From NCBI GenBank assembly GCA_024644595.1, contig JAHEHL010000002.1:289774-353773 (forward strand): a DNA stretch of 64,000 bases. Reading direction: 5' to 3'. Of the stretch, positions 8,824 through 17,726 are shown piece by piece. Each line of letters starts with the position of its first letter. The first letter of the stretch is position 1. Source of the DNA: Porticoccaceae bacterium. GTDB taxonomy: Bacteria; Pseudomonadota; Gammaproteobacteria; Pseudomonadales; Porticoccaceae. Both the position numbers and the translations under genes were made by a program. A model generated the notes under the pieces. The model had not been told where the DNA came from. It ran no database searches and was given only the letters and a program-made list of their open reading frames with translations.

Positions 8824-9600
8824 ATGTGTCTTCTTGCGTTAGCCTTTCATCAGCGAACAAATACACCTTTAATCGTGTGTTCAAACCGCGACGAGTTTTA
8901 TCGGCGCCCGACCTTGCCGCTGCACTGGTGGCAGGATATGCCCGTGCTCGCAGGCAGAGATCAGGAAGCAGGTGGCACCTGGCTAGGGCTGTCTAAAAAT
9001 GGGCGCTTTGCTGCAGTGACCAATTTTCGGGAACTGTCGAACCCAGGCTTCCGTGAACCGAGACCGCTGTCGCGTGGCAATTTGGTGACCGATTTTCTCT
9101 GTTCGCAGCAGCCGGCTAAAGCGTGGGCCGAGTCAGTGATGCCAGCGCTGGATCTGTATGGCGGTTTTAACCTGCTATTTTATGATGGCAACGAGCTGTT
9201 CTATCTCAATAACTACAATCATCAATTACGCAGCCTGCCGCCGGGGGTCTATGCCCTGAGCAATCACCTGCTCGATAGTCCATGGCCAAAAGTAGATTAC
9301 GCCCGCAGCCAGCTCTCCGCTATCCTCAACCAACCGGATTCGAGTTGCAGGGATCATCAGCTTTTGGCCGAGTTACTAGGCTTGCTGTCGCGGCAAAAGG
9401 CCTATTCCGAACATCTGTTACCAGATACCGGCGTGCCTGCCGATTGGGAAAAGTTACTGTCATCACCGTTTATCGTTGCCGACGACTATGGCACTCGCGC
9501 TGCCACTGCGGTAGTGATGTCAGCGACTGGTACTACCAATATGGCCGAGCTGACCTATAGCAGCGGTGTTGCGGAATTCGAGAAAGTCATTAGCTTTTGA
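8824..9600 (+). CDS. NRDE/TANGO2 family protein
   Basis: 258 residues starting MCLLALAFHQ; the family is named for the NRDE motif, here CSNRDEFYRRPTLPLHWW. GRDQEAGGTWLGLSKNGRFA and LSNHLLDSPWPK are also typical. Cys2 after the initiator Met resembles an N-terminal nucleophile. Bacterial members have no settled function; the animal homologue TANGO2 is linked to membrane organisation or haem handling. It is transcribed divergently from lgt, and its last 11 bases overlap the end of the convergent ptsP. Confidence 0.88.
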   Translation: MCLLALAFHQRTNTPLIVCSNRDEFYRRPTLPLHWWQDMPVLAGRDQEAGGTWLGLSKNGRFAAVTNFRELSNPGFREPRPLSRGNLVTDFLCSQQPAKAWAESVMPALDLYGGFNLLFYDGNELFYLNNYNHQLRSLPPGVYALSNHLLDSPWPKVDYARSQLSAILNQPDSSCRDHQLLAELLGLLSRQKAYSEHLLPDTGVPADWEKLLSSPFIVADDYGTRAATAVVMSATGTTNMAELTYSSGVAEFEKVISF

Positions 9601-11896
9601 GCGCCACAGATGGCCCTGCGGAAATCTCTACCGGGCGATAGAGCTTGGACAGCTCAGGTCGGCTCAGCGCGTCGGCAAGCAGCTGCGACACTGAGCCTGA
9701 ATCTGACATTCGCAGGGCTCGTTTGGCCAGATTGCCGGCCTCAATTTTAGACACCTGATTGAGCATCGATTTAACCTTTAACAGGCTATTGGCGCTCATC
9801 GATAGATGATCGTAACCGAGACCCAACAGCATCACCGCACTCAGCGGGTCACCCGCCATCTCGCCACATACACTGATCTGACAGTTAACAGACCGAGCCT
9901 GATCGCAGATACTCTTGAGCGCCCGCAGCACAGCCGGGTGCAGCGAATGATAGAGGCTGGCAACCCGCGGATTGTTGCGATCCACGGCAAGCAGATACTG
10001 GGTCAAGTCATTGGTGCCGACCGAGAGAAAATCGACCCTGCGCCCCAATTCCTTGACCTGATAGACCGCTGCCGGAACCTCAATCATTGCCCCCACTCGC
10101 GGTTTCTCAAGCATGTAACCCTCTTCCTGCTGAAGCTCTCGATAAGCCCTGTCAATCAACTCCAGCGCCCGATCGAGCTCGGGGACGCTGCTGATCATCG
10201 GCAGCATAATCCGCAAATTATTGAGCCCCTCACTGGCACGTAACATGGCGCGAATCTGAGCGAGAAAAATCTCAGGATGATCAAGAGAAATACGAATACC
10301 GCGCCAACCGAGAAAAGGATTCTCCTCTTCAATCGGAAAATAGGGCAGATCTTTGTCGCCGCCAATATCCAACGTGCGCATAGTCACAGGATTGGGAGCG
10401 AAGGCCTGCAACTGTTCGCGATAAATTTCGGTCTGCTCATCTTCGGTGGGAAAACTCGAACGCATCAGGAAAGGAATTTCGGTGCGATAAAGGCCGACAC
10501 CCTCAGCACTGCTTTTCAGCCGCAAGGCAATATCCTGACGCAGACCGGTATTGATCCAGAGAGCTATAGGCATGCCATCAGGGGTAACGCAGGGTACATC
10601 ACGGAGCTTTTCAAGGTCTCTGCTAAGCTGCTTTTCCTCGCGCTGACGTTGCAAGTACGCGCGCCTGGTGCTCCGGCTCGCGCTGCTGATAACATCGCCG
10701 CTAAAGCCATCAACAATTAATTCGTGGCCTTCAAGTTCGATCCAGGGAAGCTCCACCGCGCCCATGACTGTTGGCACGCCGAGGGCGCGACCGACAATTG
10801 CCATATGTGAATTGCTCGAACCCTTGATCGAGACAATACCCACCAAACGGTTAATCGGAATGTCTGCCAGCACCGACGCGGAGAGATCTTCGCCAACCAA
10901 GACAATGCGCCGCGGCAGCGACTGAGTATTTTTTTCATTGCGCTGCAGATAACCCAGCACACGGAGACCCAGATCATTGACGTCTGCCGCGCGCTCGCGC
11001 AGGTAGGGATCATCCATTTTTCTGAAGGTGCGCACATGCTTGAGAATCACCGAGCTCCAGGCACTCTGCGCAGCCTGACCATCGACAATCGCGGCGATCA
11101 CTTCACCCCCCAGAGAATGGTCATCGAGCATGCGAATATAAATATCGAACAGCGCTATTTCTTCCGAGCTGAGCTTGCCCTCCAGCCCTTCACCCAAGTT
11201 GCGCATATCGCGCTTCGCGGATTCCAGAGCAGTACGAAAAATTTCTATCTCACCCGCTGTATCAGTGGAAAAGCGCTCAGGTACCGAATTGAGATCGACG
11301 TTGGAGGAGACCATAACCACCCGCCCAATCCCGACACCAGGCGAACTGGGAATGCCGCGGAAAGTTGACTCGCGGCTTTTACCACGCCCAGCCGAGGCCA
11401 GTTTTCGCAGCGCACCGGTCGCCTCAGCATGAGCAATTGCCCCCGAGAGCTGGGCACAGACGGTGACGACAAAAGCCTCTTCCTCGCCCTCGAAACGCCT
11501 GCGCGTCTCCTGCTGTAACACCAAAACGCCGAGCACCTTGCGATGATGGATAATCGGCACCCCGAGAAAGGAGTGATAGGGGCTTTCGCCGGTCTCTTCA
11601 AAATAGGCAAAGTTCGGGTGCTTATCGGCATCTTCAAGATTGAGTGGCTCCTCACGCGCGGCAACCAGACCTACCAGTCCTTCGCGCATCGCAAGCCTTA
11701 CCTTGCCGATCGACTCCTGCCGCAGCCCTTCGGTGGCCATCAACACATAGCGTTGATCAGATTCGTCAAACAAATAGACAGAGCAGACACCTGCTTGCAT
11801 TGCCTCGCGCACTTCTCTGACAATGATGGTCAGCACCTCGCTGAGACTGCGGGCGCTATTGACTTCCTGAACGATATTGCGCAGAGACGCGAGCAT
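9590..11896 (-). CDS. ptsP: PEP-protein phosphotransferase of the nitrogen PTS (EI-Ntr)
   Basis: Enzyme I of the PTS-Ntr relay, passing phosphate from PEP to NPr (PtsO) and then EIIA-Ntr; regulatory rather than sugar-transporting. 768 residues: GAF domain (~1-160), PTS EI N-domain (~180-300), swivelling phosphohistidine domain with the active His in GSSNSHMAIVGRALGVPT (~360-375), and a PEP-binding TIM barrel with GVGLYRTEIPFL, TLDIGGDKDLPYF and SVCGEMAGDP. It starts two bases after rppH, so the two form one transcription unit as in E. coli. Confidence 0.96.
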   Translation of the reverse strand: MLASLRNIVQEVNSARSLSEVLTIIVREVREAMQAGVCSVYLFDESDQRYVLMATEGLRQESIGKVRLAMREGLVGLVAAREEPLNLEDADKHPNFAYFEETGESPYHSFLGVPIIHHRKVLGVLVLQQETRRRFEGEEEAFVVTVCAQLSGAIAHAEATGALRKLASAGRGKSRESTFRGIPSSPGVGIGRVVMVSSNVDLNSVPERFSTDTAGEIEIFRTALESAKRDMRNLGEGLEGKLSSEEIALFDIYIRMLDDHSLGGEVIAAIVDGQAAQSAWSSVILKHVRTFRKMDDPYLRERAADVNDLGLRVLGYLQRNEKNTQSLPRRIVLVGEDLSASVLADIPINRLVGIVSIKGSSNSHMAIVGRALGVPTVMGAVELPWIELEGHELIVDGFSGDVISSASRSTRRAYLQRQREEKQLSRDLEKLRDVPCVTPDGMPIALWINTGLRQDIALRLKSSAEGVGLYRTEIPFLMRSSFPTEDEQTEIYREQLQAFAPNPVTMRTLDIGGDKDLPYFPIEEENPFLGWRGIRISLDHPEIFLAQIRAMLRASEGLNNLRIMLPMISSVPELDRALELIDRAYRELQQEEGYMLEKPRVGAMIEVPAAVYQVKELGRRVDFLSVGTNDLTQYLLAVDRNNPRVASLYHSLHPAVLRALKSICDQARSVNCQISVCGEMAGDPLSAVMLLGLGYDHLSMSANSLLKVKSMLNQVSKIEAGNLAKRALRMSDSGSVSQLLADALSRPELSKLYRPVEISAGPSVALKS

Positions 11897-11898
11897 AA

Positions 11899-12402
11899 TC
11901 AGCTGCCTCGGGATCTGTCGGCATGCTGCAAACGAGCATTGGTCACCGAAAATTCCTGCAACGCATTACGATAAATATTGCGCTTAAATGAAATAACTGA
12001 ATTAACCGGATACCAGTAGTTGACCCACTTCCAGTCATCAAATTCAGGCGTACCGCTGGTGTCAAAACGAACCTGCTCGGGGTGGCAGGTCATCTGCAGA
12101 TAAAACCAGCGCTGCTTCTGCCCAATACACAGGGGCTTGGAGTGCTTGCGCTGCATATTCTCGGGAATGTGGTAGCGCAGCCAACGCTTGGAGCGCTGGA
12201 CAATTTTTACATCGTCTGCCTTGAGGCCGACTTCTTCATAGAGCTCGCGATAAAGGGCATCTTCAACACTTTCACCGCTATCAATACCGCCCTGGGGGAA
12301 CTGCCAGGCCTGTTGCCCCAACCGCTTAGCCCAGAATAGTTGTCCGCGGCCATCGCCTATAACGATTGCAACATTTGAGCGAAAACCATCCTTATCAACC
12401 AA
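11899..12402 (-). CDS. rppH: RNA pyrophosphohydrolase
   Basis: Converts 5'-triphosphate mRNA ends to monophosphate, which starts 5'-end-dependent decay by RNase E. 167 residues with a Nudix box at ~38-60 (GGIDSGESVEDALYRELYEE, then VGL). The N-terminus DGFRSNVAIVI and QQAWQFPQGGID match proteobacterial RppH. It is first in rppH-ptsP and divergent from the HAD gene; the 138-base gap between them must hold both promoters. Confidence 0.95.
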   Translation of the reverse strand: MVDKDGFRSNVAIVIGDGRGQLFWAKRLGQQAWQFPQGGIDSGESVEDALYRELYEEVGLKADDVKIVQRSKRWLRYHIPENMQRKHSKPLCIGQKQRWFYLQMTCHPEQVRFDTSGTPEFDDWKWVNYWYPVNSVISFKRNIYRNALQEFSVTNARLQHADRSRGS

Positions 12403-12540
12403 TTCAATTACATCCTATTTTAGCTAGCATTAGAGCCGACCCATTGTTCCATAGTCTGTCTGCCCGGGCAATTTTCTCTTGAGACCGTCGAGCCCTGTGG
12501 TTATCCTCTGATCCCCTCTAAACAAATATGACGTAACTCT

Positions 12541-13197
12541 ATGGCGCTGGCTATTTTCGACCTCGACAACACCTTGATCGCTGGCGATAGTGACCACAGT
12601 TGGGGCGAGTTTCTGGTTACACAACAGCTCGTGGACAAAGCACATTTTCAACAGGTCAACGATCAATTTTATGCTGACTATGTAGCCGGCAATCTGGATA
12701 TTTATGCCTATCTGGAGTTCTCCCTGCAACCGCTGACCACTATGACAATGGCGGAACTGGCACTACTGCATGAACAGTTTATGCAGCGCGTAATCAAACC
12801 CATGCAGCTTCCCAAAGCACAGGCACTGCTGCAACAGCACCGCGATGCCGGCGACCGGCTCCTGATCATTACTTCCACTAATCGCTTTGTCGTTGAACCG
12901 ATCTGTCACAGTCTCGGGATCACCGAGATACTGGCCAGCGAAGCAGAAATCATTCACGGCCGCTACACCGGAAAAACGCTTGGTGTGCCCACTTATAAAG
13001 AGGGCAAAGTCACGCGATTGAACAGTTGGCTTGAAGAGCATCACGAATCTCTGGCGGGCAGTTGGTTTTATAGCGACTCGATCAACGACCTGCCGTTACT
13101 GCTAAAGGTTGAGCACCCGGTGGCGGTTGACCCCTGCCCGGCACTACGACAGGTGGCGGAACAGAAAAACTGGCCGATTATTTCACTGCGAGCTTAA
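12541..13197 (+). CDS. HAD-superfamily phosphatase, SerB-like subfamily IB
   Basis: 218 residues. Motif I is FDLDNTLIAGDSD with the nucleophile Asp7 and Asp9; motif II is the STS in LLIITSTNRF; the lysine and DD motifs are YKEGKV and YSDSINDLPLL. A helical cap lies between motifs I and II (~15-90). Substrate cannot be read from sequence. The equivalent Pseudomonas gene beside rppH has been proposed as a histidinol-phosphate phosphatase; that is recalled family knowledge, not shown here. No clear ribosome-binding site precedes the ATG. Confidence 0.85.
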   Translation: MALAIFDLDNTLIAGDSDHSWGEFLVTQQLVDKAHFQQVNDQFYADYVAGNLDIYAYLEFSLQPLTTMTMAELALLHEQFMQRVIKPMQLPKAQALLQQHRDAGDRLLIITSTNRFVVEPICHSLGITEILASEAEIIHGRYTGKTLGVPTYKEGKVTRLNSWLEEHHESLAGSWFYSDSINDLPLLLKVEHPVAVDPCPALRQVAEQKNWPIISLRA

Positions 13198-13236
13198 AGC
13201 GCATAGCGGGAGTGGATAATTACCCGCGTCAGCACA

Positions 13237-13268
13237 AAAAAACCCCAGCTGCGAAGCCGGGGTTTTTG
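13237..13268. terminator. Bidirectional terminator between the HAD gene and gcvH
   Basis: AACCCC...GGGGTT (13241-13264, extended inward by GCT/AGC with one mismatch), flanked by an A-run and a T-run. Placed between two convergent genes, it serves both. Confidence 0.85.
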
Positions 13269-13308
13269 CATTGTCTGCGAGACTATTCACCTTGAATCAC
13301 TTCAAGCT

Positions 13309-13695
13309 CTAATCTTCAACCGACGCCTCATAGGTCTCGGCGTCCATCAGGTCATCCAGACTTGCCATGTCGCTGGGTGCCACCCTGAACAGCCAGCCAT
13401 CAGCATAGGGAGAACTATTAACAGTCTCTGGTTCATCTTCCAACATGGGATTAATTTCTGTTACTTCTCCCGAAACCGGCGAGTAGATATCCGATGCGGC
13501 TTTTACCGACTCAATAACCGCCACTTCAGCGCCGGCGTCAACTCCGGCACCCACTTCAGGCAACTCGATGTAAACAATATCGCCAAGGGCATCTTGAGCA
13601 TGATCGGTAATACCGACAACCACAGTCCCATCACTTTCCAATCTCGCCCATTCATGGCTGCTGGCATACTTTAACTCTGCTGGAAACTCGCTCAT
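13309..13695 (-). CDS. gcvH: Glycine cleavage system H protein
   Basis: Lipoyl carrier protein of the glycine cleavage system. 128 residues from the ATG at 13695, preceded by AGGAGAG at good distance; the open frame continues upstream but that part is not H-protein-like. The lipoylated lysine is K65 in [28 protein letters not shown] and ADGWLFRV are conserved. gcvT and gcvP are not adjacent, so the operon is split in this organism. No glycine-riboswitch-like structure was recognised in the 225-base upstream gap. Confidence 0.96.
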   Translation of the reverse strand: MSEFPAELKYASSHEWARLESDGTVVVGITDHAQDALGDIVYIELPEVGAGVDAGAEVAVIESVKAASDIYSPVSGEVTEINPMLEDEPETVNSSPYADGWLFRVAPSDMASLDDLMDAETYEASVED

Positions 13696-13920
13696 TACTT
13701 CTCTCCTGTTCATAGATTCAAGACCGACATCTAACCGATGAGCTGTCTGGTCATTCAGCTCGCAATTATTGTAGCTATTATTCGTGAGACCGGGCATTTT
13801 ACTGATGATGCGACGTAAAGATAAAGTTATTTTCAAGAACTAATGACCATCCACCCCAATTGTGTAAAATACTGCGCTTGATTCGACCGTCGCCTGTTTT
13901 AAATAACCAAGGAGCCCTTA

Positions 13921-14823
13921 ATGCCATCGGCAAAACACTCATCCCACCCATTAACTCTTGTCTTCAGCCTGCTACTCTGGGTTTTTGCCTCAGCCAGCAC
14001 TGCGGATCAGCTGACACTGACAAACGGCGATATGCTGCATGGAAAAATGGAAGCTCAGACAGACACTCATATAATCTGGCTGGCGGACAATTTTGGAAAG
14101 TTAAAGATTGATAAGCAGCGTGTTGCAACAATTAATGGGGCGTCGTTATCGGTGAGCATTACTCCGGTCTTTAAGAATACCTATAAAGGCAACCTCTCTT
14201 TTACTGGGGGATTCTCCAGCGGCAACATCAATCGCGAAGACTGGGATCTGGAAGCCGAAGTTGAATGGCGCGATGGCGATTTCCGCCACGGTGCAGACAT
14301 CAATTATGAAGACCACAGCATTGATGGCTCGCTGCCTGCGCAACAGTACGACCTGAACTATGGCCTCGACTGGTTTTTCCGCGACAAGTGGTACTGGAGT
14401 AACAAGGTAGCGTGGGGCGCTAATGACGATCGTTCGATTGACCAGTTTTATTCCGTGGGTAGTGCCATTGGTCGTCAGTTTTGGGATTCTAAAATCAGCG
14501 CTCTGTCAGCTGAGAGCGGTCTGCTATGGATCAGTGAAGACTTTCTCGATCAAACCTCGGACCGACGTCTGACGTGGAGCTGGGCGGCTGAGTATCGGCG
14601 CCTGATTAGCAATAATGTCGAGCTGTTTCACAGCCACGACATTCTTATCGCGCTGACCGATATAGATAACACTGAAATCAGTGCCGACTTGGGAATTAAG
14701 GTCCCGGTGGTAAAAAACCTCTTTACTGAACTCAAGATCGAATGGACTTACGACAACCAGCCCGCTCTGGGCACACGCTCGACCGACAGCCAATTGACGA
14801 TGGGCGTAAGCTATAGCTGGTAG
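13921..14823 (+). CDS. DUF481 family outer-membrane protein
   Basis: 300 residues with a signal peptide (~1-27, cleavage near ASTA-DQ). An N-terminal module (~28-75) with LTLTNGDMLHGKMEAQTDTH is followed by a DUF481 barrel of alternating aromatic and polar strands that ends in the aromatic C-terminus VSYSW, a beta-barrel assembly signal. Function of the family is unknown. It stands alone, with AAGGAG about seven bases before the ATG. Confidence 0.85.
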   Translation: MPSAKHSSHPLTLVFSLLLWVFASASTADQLTLTNGDMLHGKMEAQTDTHIIWLADNFGKLKIDKQRVATINGASLSVSITPVFKNTYKGNLSFTGGFSSGNINREDWDLEAEVEWRDGDFRHGADINYEDHSIDGSLPAQQYDLNYGLDWFFRDKWYWSNKVAWGANDDRSIDQFYSVGSAIGRQFWDSKISALSAESGLLWISEDFLDQTSDRRLTWSWAAEYRRLISNNVELFHSHDILIALTDIDNTEISADLGIKVPVVKNLFTELKIEWTYDNQPALGTRSTDSQLTMGVSYSW

Positions 14824-14847
14824 CAAACGGACGCTCCGAGACCTGCC

Positions 14848-15840
14848 TCAGCGAATTAATTGCAGCGGCGGTTCATTTAGTGCCGCCAGCTGCTCGCGCA
14901 GCTCAAGAATATGATCACTCCAGTAGCGCGCCGAATTAAACCATGAAAAAGCGCGCGGGAATGCCGGGTCCGACCAGCGCCGCGCGATCCATGCGCTGTA
15001 GTTCATAATGCGCAGGGTGCGCAGCACTTCAATCAACTTTAACTCGCGCAAATCAAAATCATAAAATTCAGAGTAGCCCTCAATCAGCTCAGCAATTTGC
15101 ACGGTCTGCTCATTGCGGTCACCCGACAGCAACATCCACAAATCCTGGATCGCGGGCGCCATCCGTGCGTCGTCGAAGTCGACAAAGTGCGGGTTGTCAT
15201 CACGCCAGAGAATATTCCCAGAGTGGCAGTCACCATGAACACGGATGTGCTTGATCGCACCGTATTCGGCGAGGATCTGATCGATTTTTTTCAGAATATC
15301 TAATGCCAGCGAGTCATAGGCCAGGCGCAGCTCAGAAGGAATAAATGCCTCACTGATGAGCTGGTAAGACTGCCAGCCAAAACTCTGGCTATCCAGTACT
15401 GGGCGATGCTGAAAAGGGCGCACGGCACCAACGCCGTGAATACGTCCCATTAGCCGCCCGAGAATAAACAGGTTGTCTAGATTATCCAGCTCCGGCGCAT
15501 GACCGCCTTTGCGTTGGAAGAGCGCAAAGCTAAAACCGCCATATTGATGCAGGCTGTCACCGCTGGCACTACACCAGGGCGCCACGATCGGCAGCTCCTG
15601 CTCCACTAAATCAAAGCAAAACTCATGCTCTTCGATAATCTGTTCACGACTCCAGCGCTCGGGGCGATAGAACTTGGCAATCATTGGAGTCTGTTCTTCG
15701 ATACCAACCTGGTAAACACGATTCTCATAGCTGTTAAGGGCCAGAAGGCGTCCGTCGCTGATAAAACCGACACTCTCAACGGCATCAATCAACAGATCGG
15801 GGCTGAGACTATCAAAGGGATGTTTGTGATGTTCGGACAT
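14848..15840 (-). CDS. srkA: Stress response kinase A (YihE/RdoA)
   Basis: Ser/Thr kinase of the aminoglycoside-phosphotransferase fold that protects against stress-induced death in E. coli. 330 residues. LNSYENRVYQVG and KFYRPERWSREQIIEEHEF match YihE closely; the catalytic loop is HGDCHSGNILW (~207-217) and the metal motif is FVDFDDARMAPAIQDLWML. In enterics srkA sits by dsbA; here the two are far apart. Confidence 0.94.
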   Translation of the reverse strand: MSEHHKHPFDSLSPDLLIDAVESVGFISDGRLLALNSYENRVYQVGIEEQTPMIAKFYRPERWSREQIIEEHEFCFDLVEQELPIVAPWCSASGDSLHQYGGFSFALFQRKGGHAPELDNLDNLFILGRLMGRIHGVGAVRPFQHRPVLDSQSFGWQSYQLISEAFIPSELRLAYDSLALDILKKIDQILAEYGAIKHIRVHGDCHSGNILWRDDNPHFVDFDDARMAPAIQDLWMLLSGDRNEQTVQIAELIEGYSEFYDFDLRELKLIEVLRTLRIMNYSAWIARRWSDPAFPRAFSWFNSARYWSDHILELREQLAALNEPPLQLIR

Positions 15841-15884
15841 GAGGCAACCATTGGCTAAGTTGCGCAGAGTTTACACTGCTGAAG

Positions 15885-16301
15885 TCAGTCCCGAGAGATT
15901 TTCGAGCGCAAAACCTTTTGTTTTCCGCGCAGGGTCTTTTTATCCATGCGTTTACGCTGCGAGCTTTTGCTCGGCTTGGTTGCACGACGAACCTTGGGCG
16001 TCAAGGTAACCTGCTGTAGAAGCTGCGTGAGTCGGTCTAGCGCCTCAACCCGGTTGGCTTCCTGGCTGCGCGAAGTCTGCGCCTTGATAACAATCACGCC
16101 CTCTTTTGAAATACGCTGATCATTGCGCCGCAGCAGGCGCTGTTTAAGGGGCTCCGGGAGCGTTGAGGCGAGAATATCAAAGCGCAGATGAATTGCTGTC
16201 GATACTTTGTTGACGTTCTGCCCACCCGGCCCTTGGGCGCGCACCGCTGACAGCTCAATTTCGCTTTCGGGAATCGACACTGTGGCGGTAATCTGCAACA
16301 T
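15885..16301 (-). CDS. arfB: Alternative ribosome-rescue factor B (peptidyl-tRNA hydrolase)
   Basis: Rescues ribosomes stalled on non-stop mRNA by hydrolysing peptidyl-tRNA. 138 residues with the release-factor GGQ motif at 26-28 (AQGPGGQNVNKVSTAI) and a basic C-terminal tail (~100-138, KVRRATKPSKSSQRKRMDKK) that enters the empty mRNA channel. It has no codon-recognition domain, which separates it from RF1 and RF2. Two bases follow the upstream DUF1653 gene. Confidence 0.95.
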   Translation of the reverse strand: MLQITATVSIPESEIELSAVRAQGPGGQNVNKVSTAIHLRFDILASTLPEPLKQRLLRRNDQRISKEGVIVIKAQTSRSQEANRVEALDRLTQLLQQVTLTPKVRRATKPSKSSQRKRMDKKTLRGKQKVLRSKISRD

Positions 16302-16303
16302 GT

Positions 16304-16534
16304 TTACTGCGTCGCTTCAACAAATTCAAAACGCGCGACCCGCTCGCCATTGCATTCGATTGTCTCAGCAAACATGGGCAAAGGTCTCACCCAGAGATTC
16401 TGCTGATCGCAATGGTCACCATAGAGTGCTTTGTAGACAACCAGCTGCTCTTCCGTCTCTGAGTGGCGGGCCACGCCAACCACTTCATAGAGATTCCCTT
16501 TGTAGTGTCGGTAAATGCCGTTTTGCAATCCCAT
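16304..16534 (-). CDS. DUF1653 family protein
   Basis: 76 residues from the ATG at 16534 (MGLQNGIYRHYKGNLYEVVG), chosen because AAGGAG precedes it at normal spacing; the longer reading frame lacks support. YRHYKGNLYEVVGVARHSET and VVYKALYGDHCDQQNLWVRP are characteristic of DUF1653, small SH3-like proteins of unknown function. It follows the FAH gene by one base and precedes arfB by two, so the three form one operon. Confidence 0.88.
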   Translation of the reverse strand: MGLQNGIYRHYKGNLYEVVGVARHSETEEQLVVYKALYGDHCDQQNLWVRPLPMFAETIECNGERVARFEFVEATQ

Positions 16535-16535
16535 G

Positions 16536-17207
16536 TCACTCCTTTGCAATGACGGAGGTCGAGACATCGACCGCATCGGACAACCTCAACTGCAAGCTAT
16601 CACCCGGATTGATCGGCCCCACTCCGGCAGGGGTACCAGTGAGCACAATATCGCCAGGTAACAAGGTAAAAAACTGACTGATATAAACCAGCAGCGGCAG
16701 CACTGGCGTCAGCATATCGCCACTGTTGCCATCCTGCTTGAGCTCACCGTTTTGGTACAGCTGAATTTGTTGGTTCTGAAAATCCGAAACTGCCTGCGGC
16801 GCAACAAAAGCAGATACTGGGCAGGCGCCATCAAATGCTTTTGCCTTTTCCCAGGGCAGACTTTTCTCTTTAAGCGTACTTTGCAGATCGCGCAAAGTTA
16901 GGTCCAGCGCGATACCGACCCCAACAATGGACTCCGCAGCCTGTGGCTCTGAACAACAACTCAAAGGCTGACCGATCAGGATCGCCATTTCGGTTTCAAA
17001 GTGGCAACTGCCCATCGTCGTGGGAATGGCGACTGGAGACTCGAGCCGAGCCAGAGCCGTACTCGGCTTGATAAACAGCACCGGCTCTGTGGGTACTGGA
17101 TTGTTCAGTTCTTTAGCATGCTCTGCATAATTACGTCCGACGCAGACAATTTTCCCCGGCGTGAAAGTCGAGCGCACTCCATCGATAATATGCGCGTAGT
17201 CAATCAT
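16536..17207 (-). CDS. Fumarylacetoacetate hydrolase family protein
   Basis: 223 residues of the FAH fold (YcgM/FAHD1-like). KIVCVGRNYAEHAKELNNPV, PVLFIKPSTAL, the metal-binding acid in CHFETEMAILIG and the C-terminal LLPGDIVLTGTPAGVGPI are typical. Members hydrolyse acylpyruvates or tautomerise/decarboxylate oxaloacetate; the substrate is not decided by sequence. It leads the small operon with DUF1653 and arfB. Confidence 0.9.
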   Translation of the reverse strand: MIDYAHIIDGVRSTFTPGKIVCVGRNYAEHAKELNNPVPTEPVLFIKPSTALARLESPVAIPTTMGSCHFETEMAILIGQPLSCCSEPQAAESIVGVGIALDLTLRDLQSTLKEKSLPWEKAKAFDGACPVSAFVAPQAVSDFQNQQIQLYQNGELKQDGNSGDMLTPVLPLLVYISQFFTLLPGDIVLTGTPAGVGPINPGDSLQLRLSDAVDVSTSVIAKE

Positions 17208-17334
17208 TGGATTTTCCTATTGTTGTAATCAACACTTTATTAACGAAGGGTAGGAGTGTTTGGTAGCCACAGCTCTTAATAGTGGAATGTTTTGGCCGAC
17301 AGCGGCTAATTAGTAAATCAAATAATCAATTGGC

Positions 17335-17700
17335 TCAAAAAATAATCGGCCGGCCATCATTGAGCAGCAAGGCCCCACGGACCACCCGATAGATTCCCCA
17401 CAGCGTCAGAATACCCCACACAAGCCAGCCGAGCAGAAGCAGCCATGAGATAAAGCCGATCACCCACCACAACAAGCCATACCAAAATGTGTTCAGCTGC
17501 CAGCGGAAATGGCTTTCCACCCAGGTACCTCTAACACTTTCAATTTTTATGTAGTTGACCATCACCCCGGCGATCCATGCGAGGCCACCGGTCACAAAGC
17601 CAAAACCTTGCAAAATATACACAAGAAAGGCGAGGTTTTTCAGCTCAGCATCTGGGTTCTCGACAAAGTCGGCATCGCTTATATTGTCATTGGTCGTCAT
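17335..17700 (-). CDS. Small membrane protein, DUF4870-like
   Basis: 121 residues with an acidic N-terminus (~1-20) and about three membrane segments (~23-48, ~72-90, ~92-110), the last very Trp/Leu rich (WWVIGFISWLLLLGWLVWGI). The pattern with SHFRWQLNTFWYGLLWW is like DUF4870/YidV-type membrane proteins. Function unknown. It lies 26 bases after the flavoprotein gene on the same strand. Confidence 0.75.
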   Translation of the reverse strand: MTTNDNISDADFVENPDAELKNLAFLVYILQGFGFVTGGLAWIAGVMVNYIKIESVRGTWVESHFRWQLNTFWYGLLWWVIGFISWLLLLGWLVWGILTLWGIYRVVRGALLLNDGRPIIF

Positions 17701-17726
17701 CTTTTTCGCTCTTTCAGCCAGAATTA

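Noticed and set aside
13696-13920. Possible glycine riboswitch before gcvH
   Set aside because: No tandem-aptamer-like stems or conserved core seen in the upstream gap.
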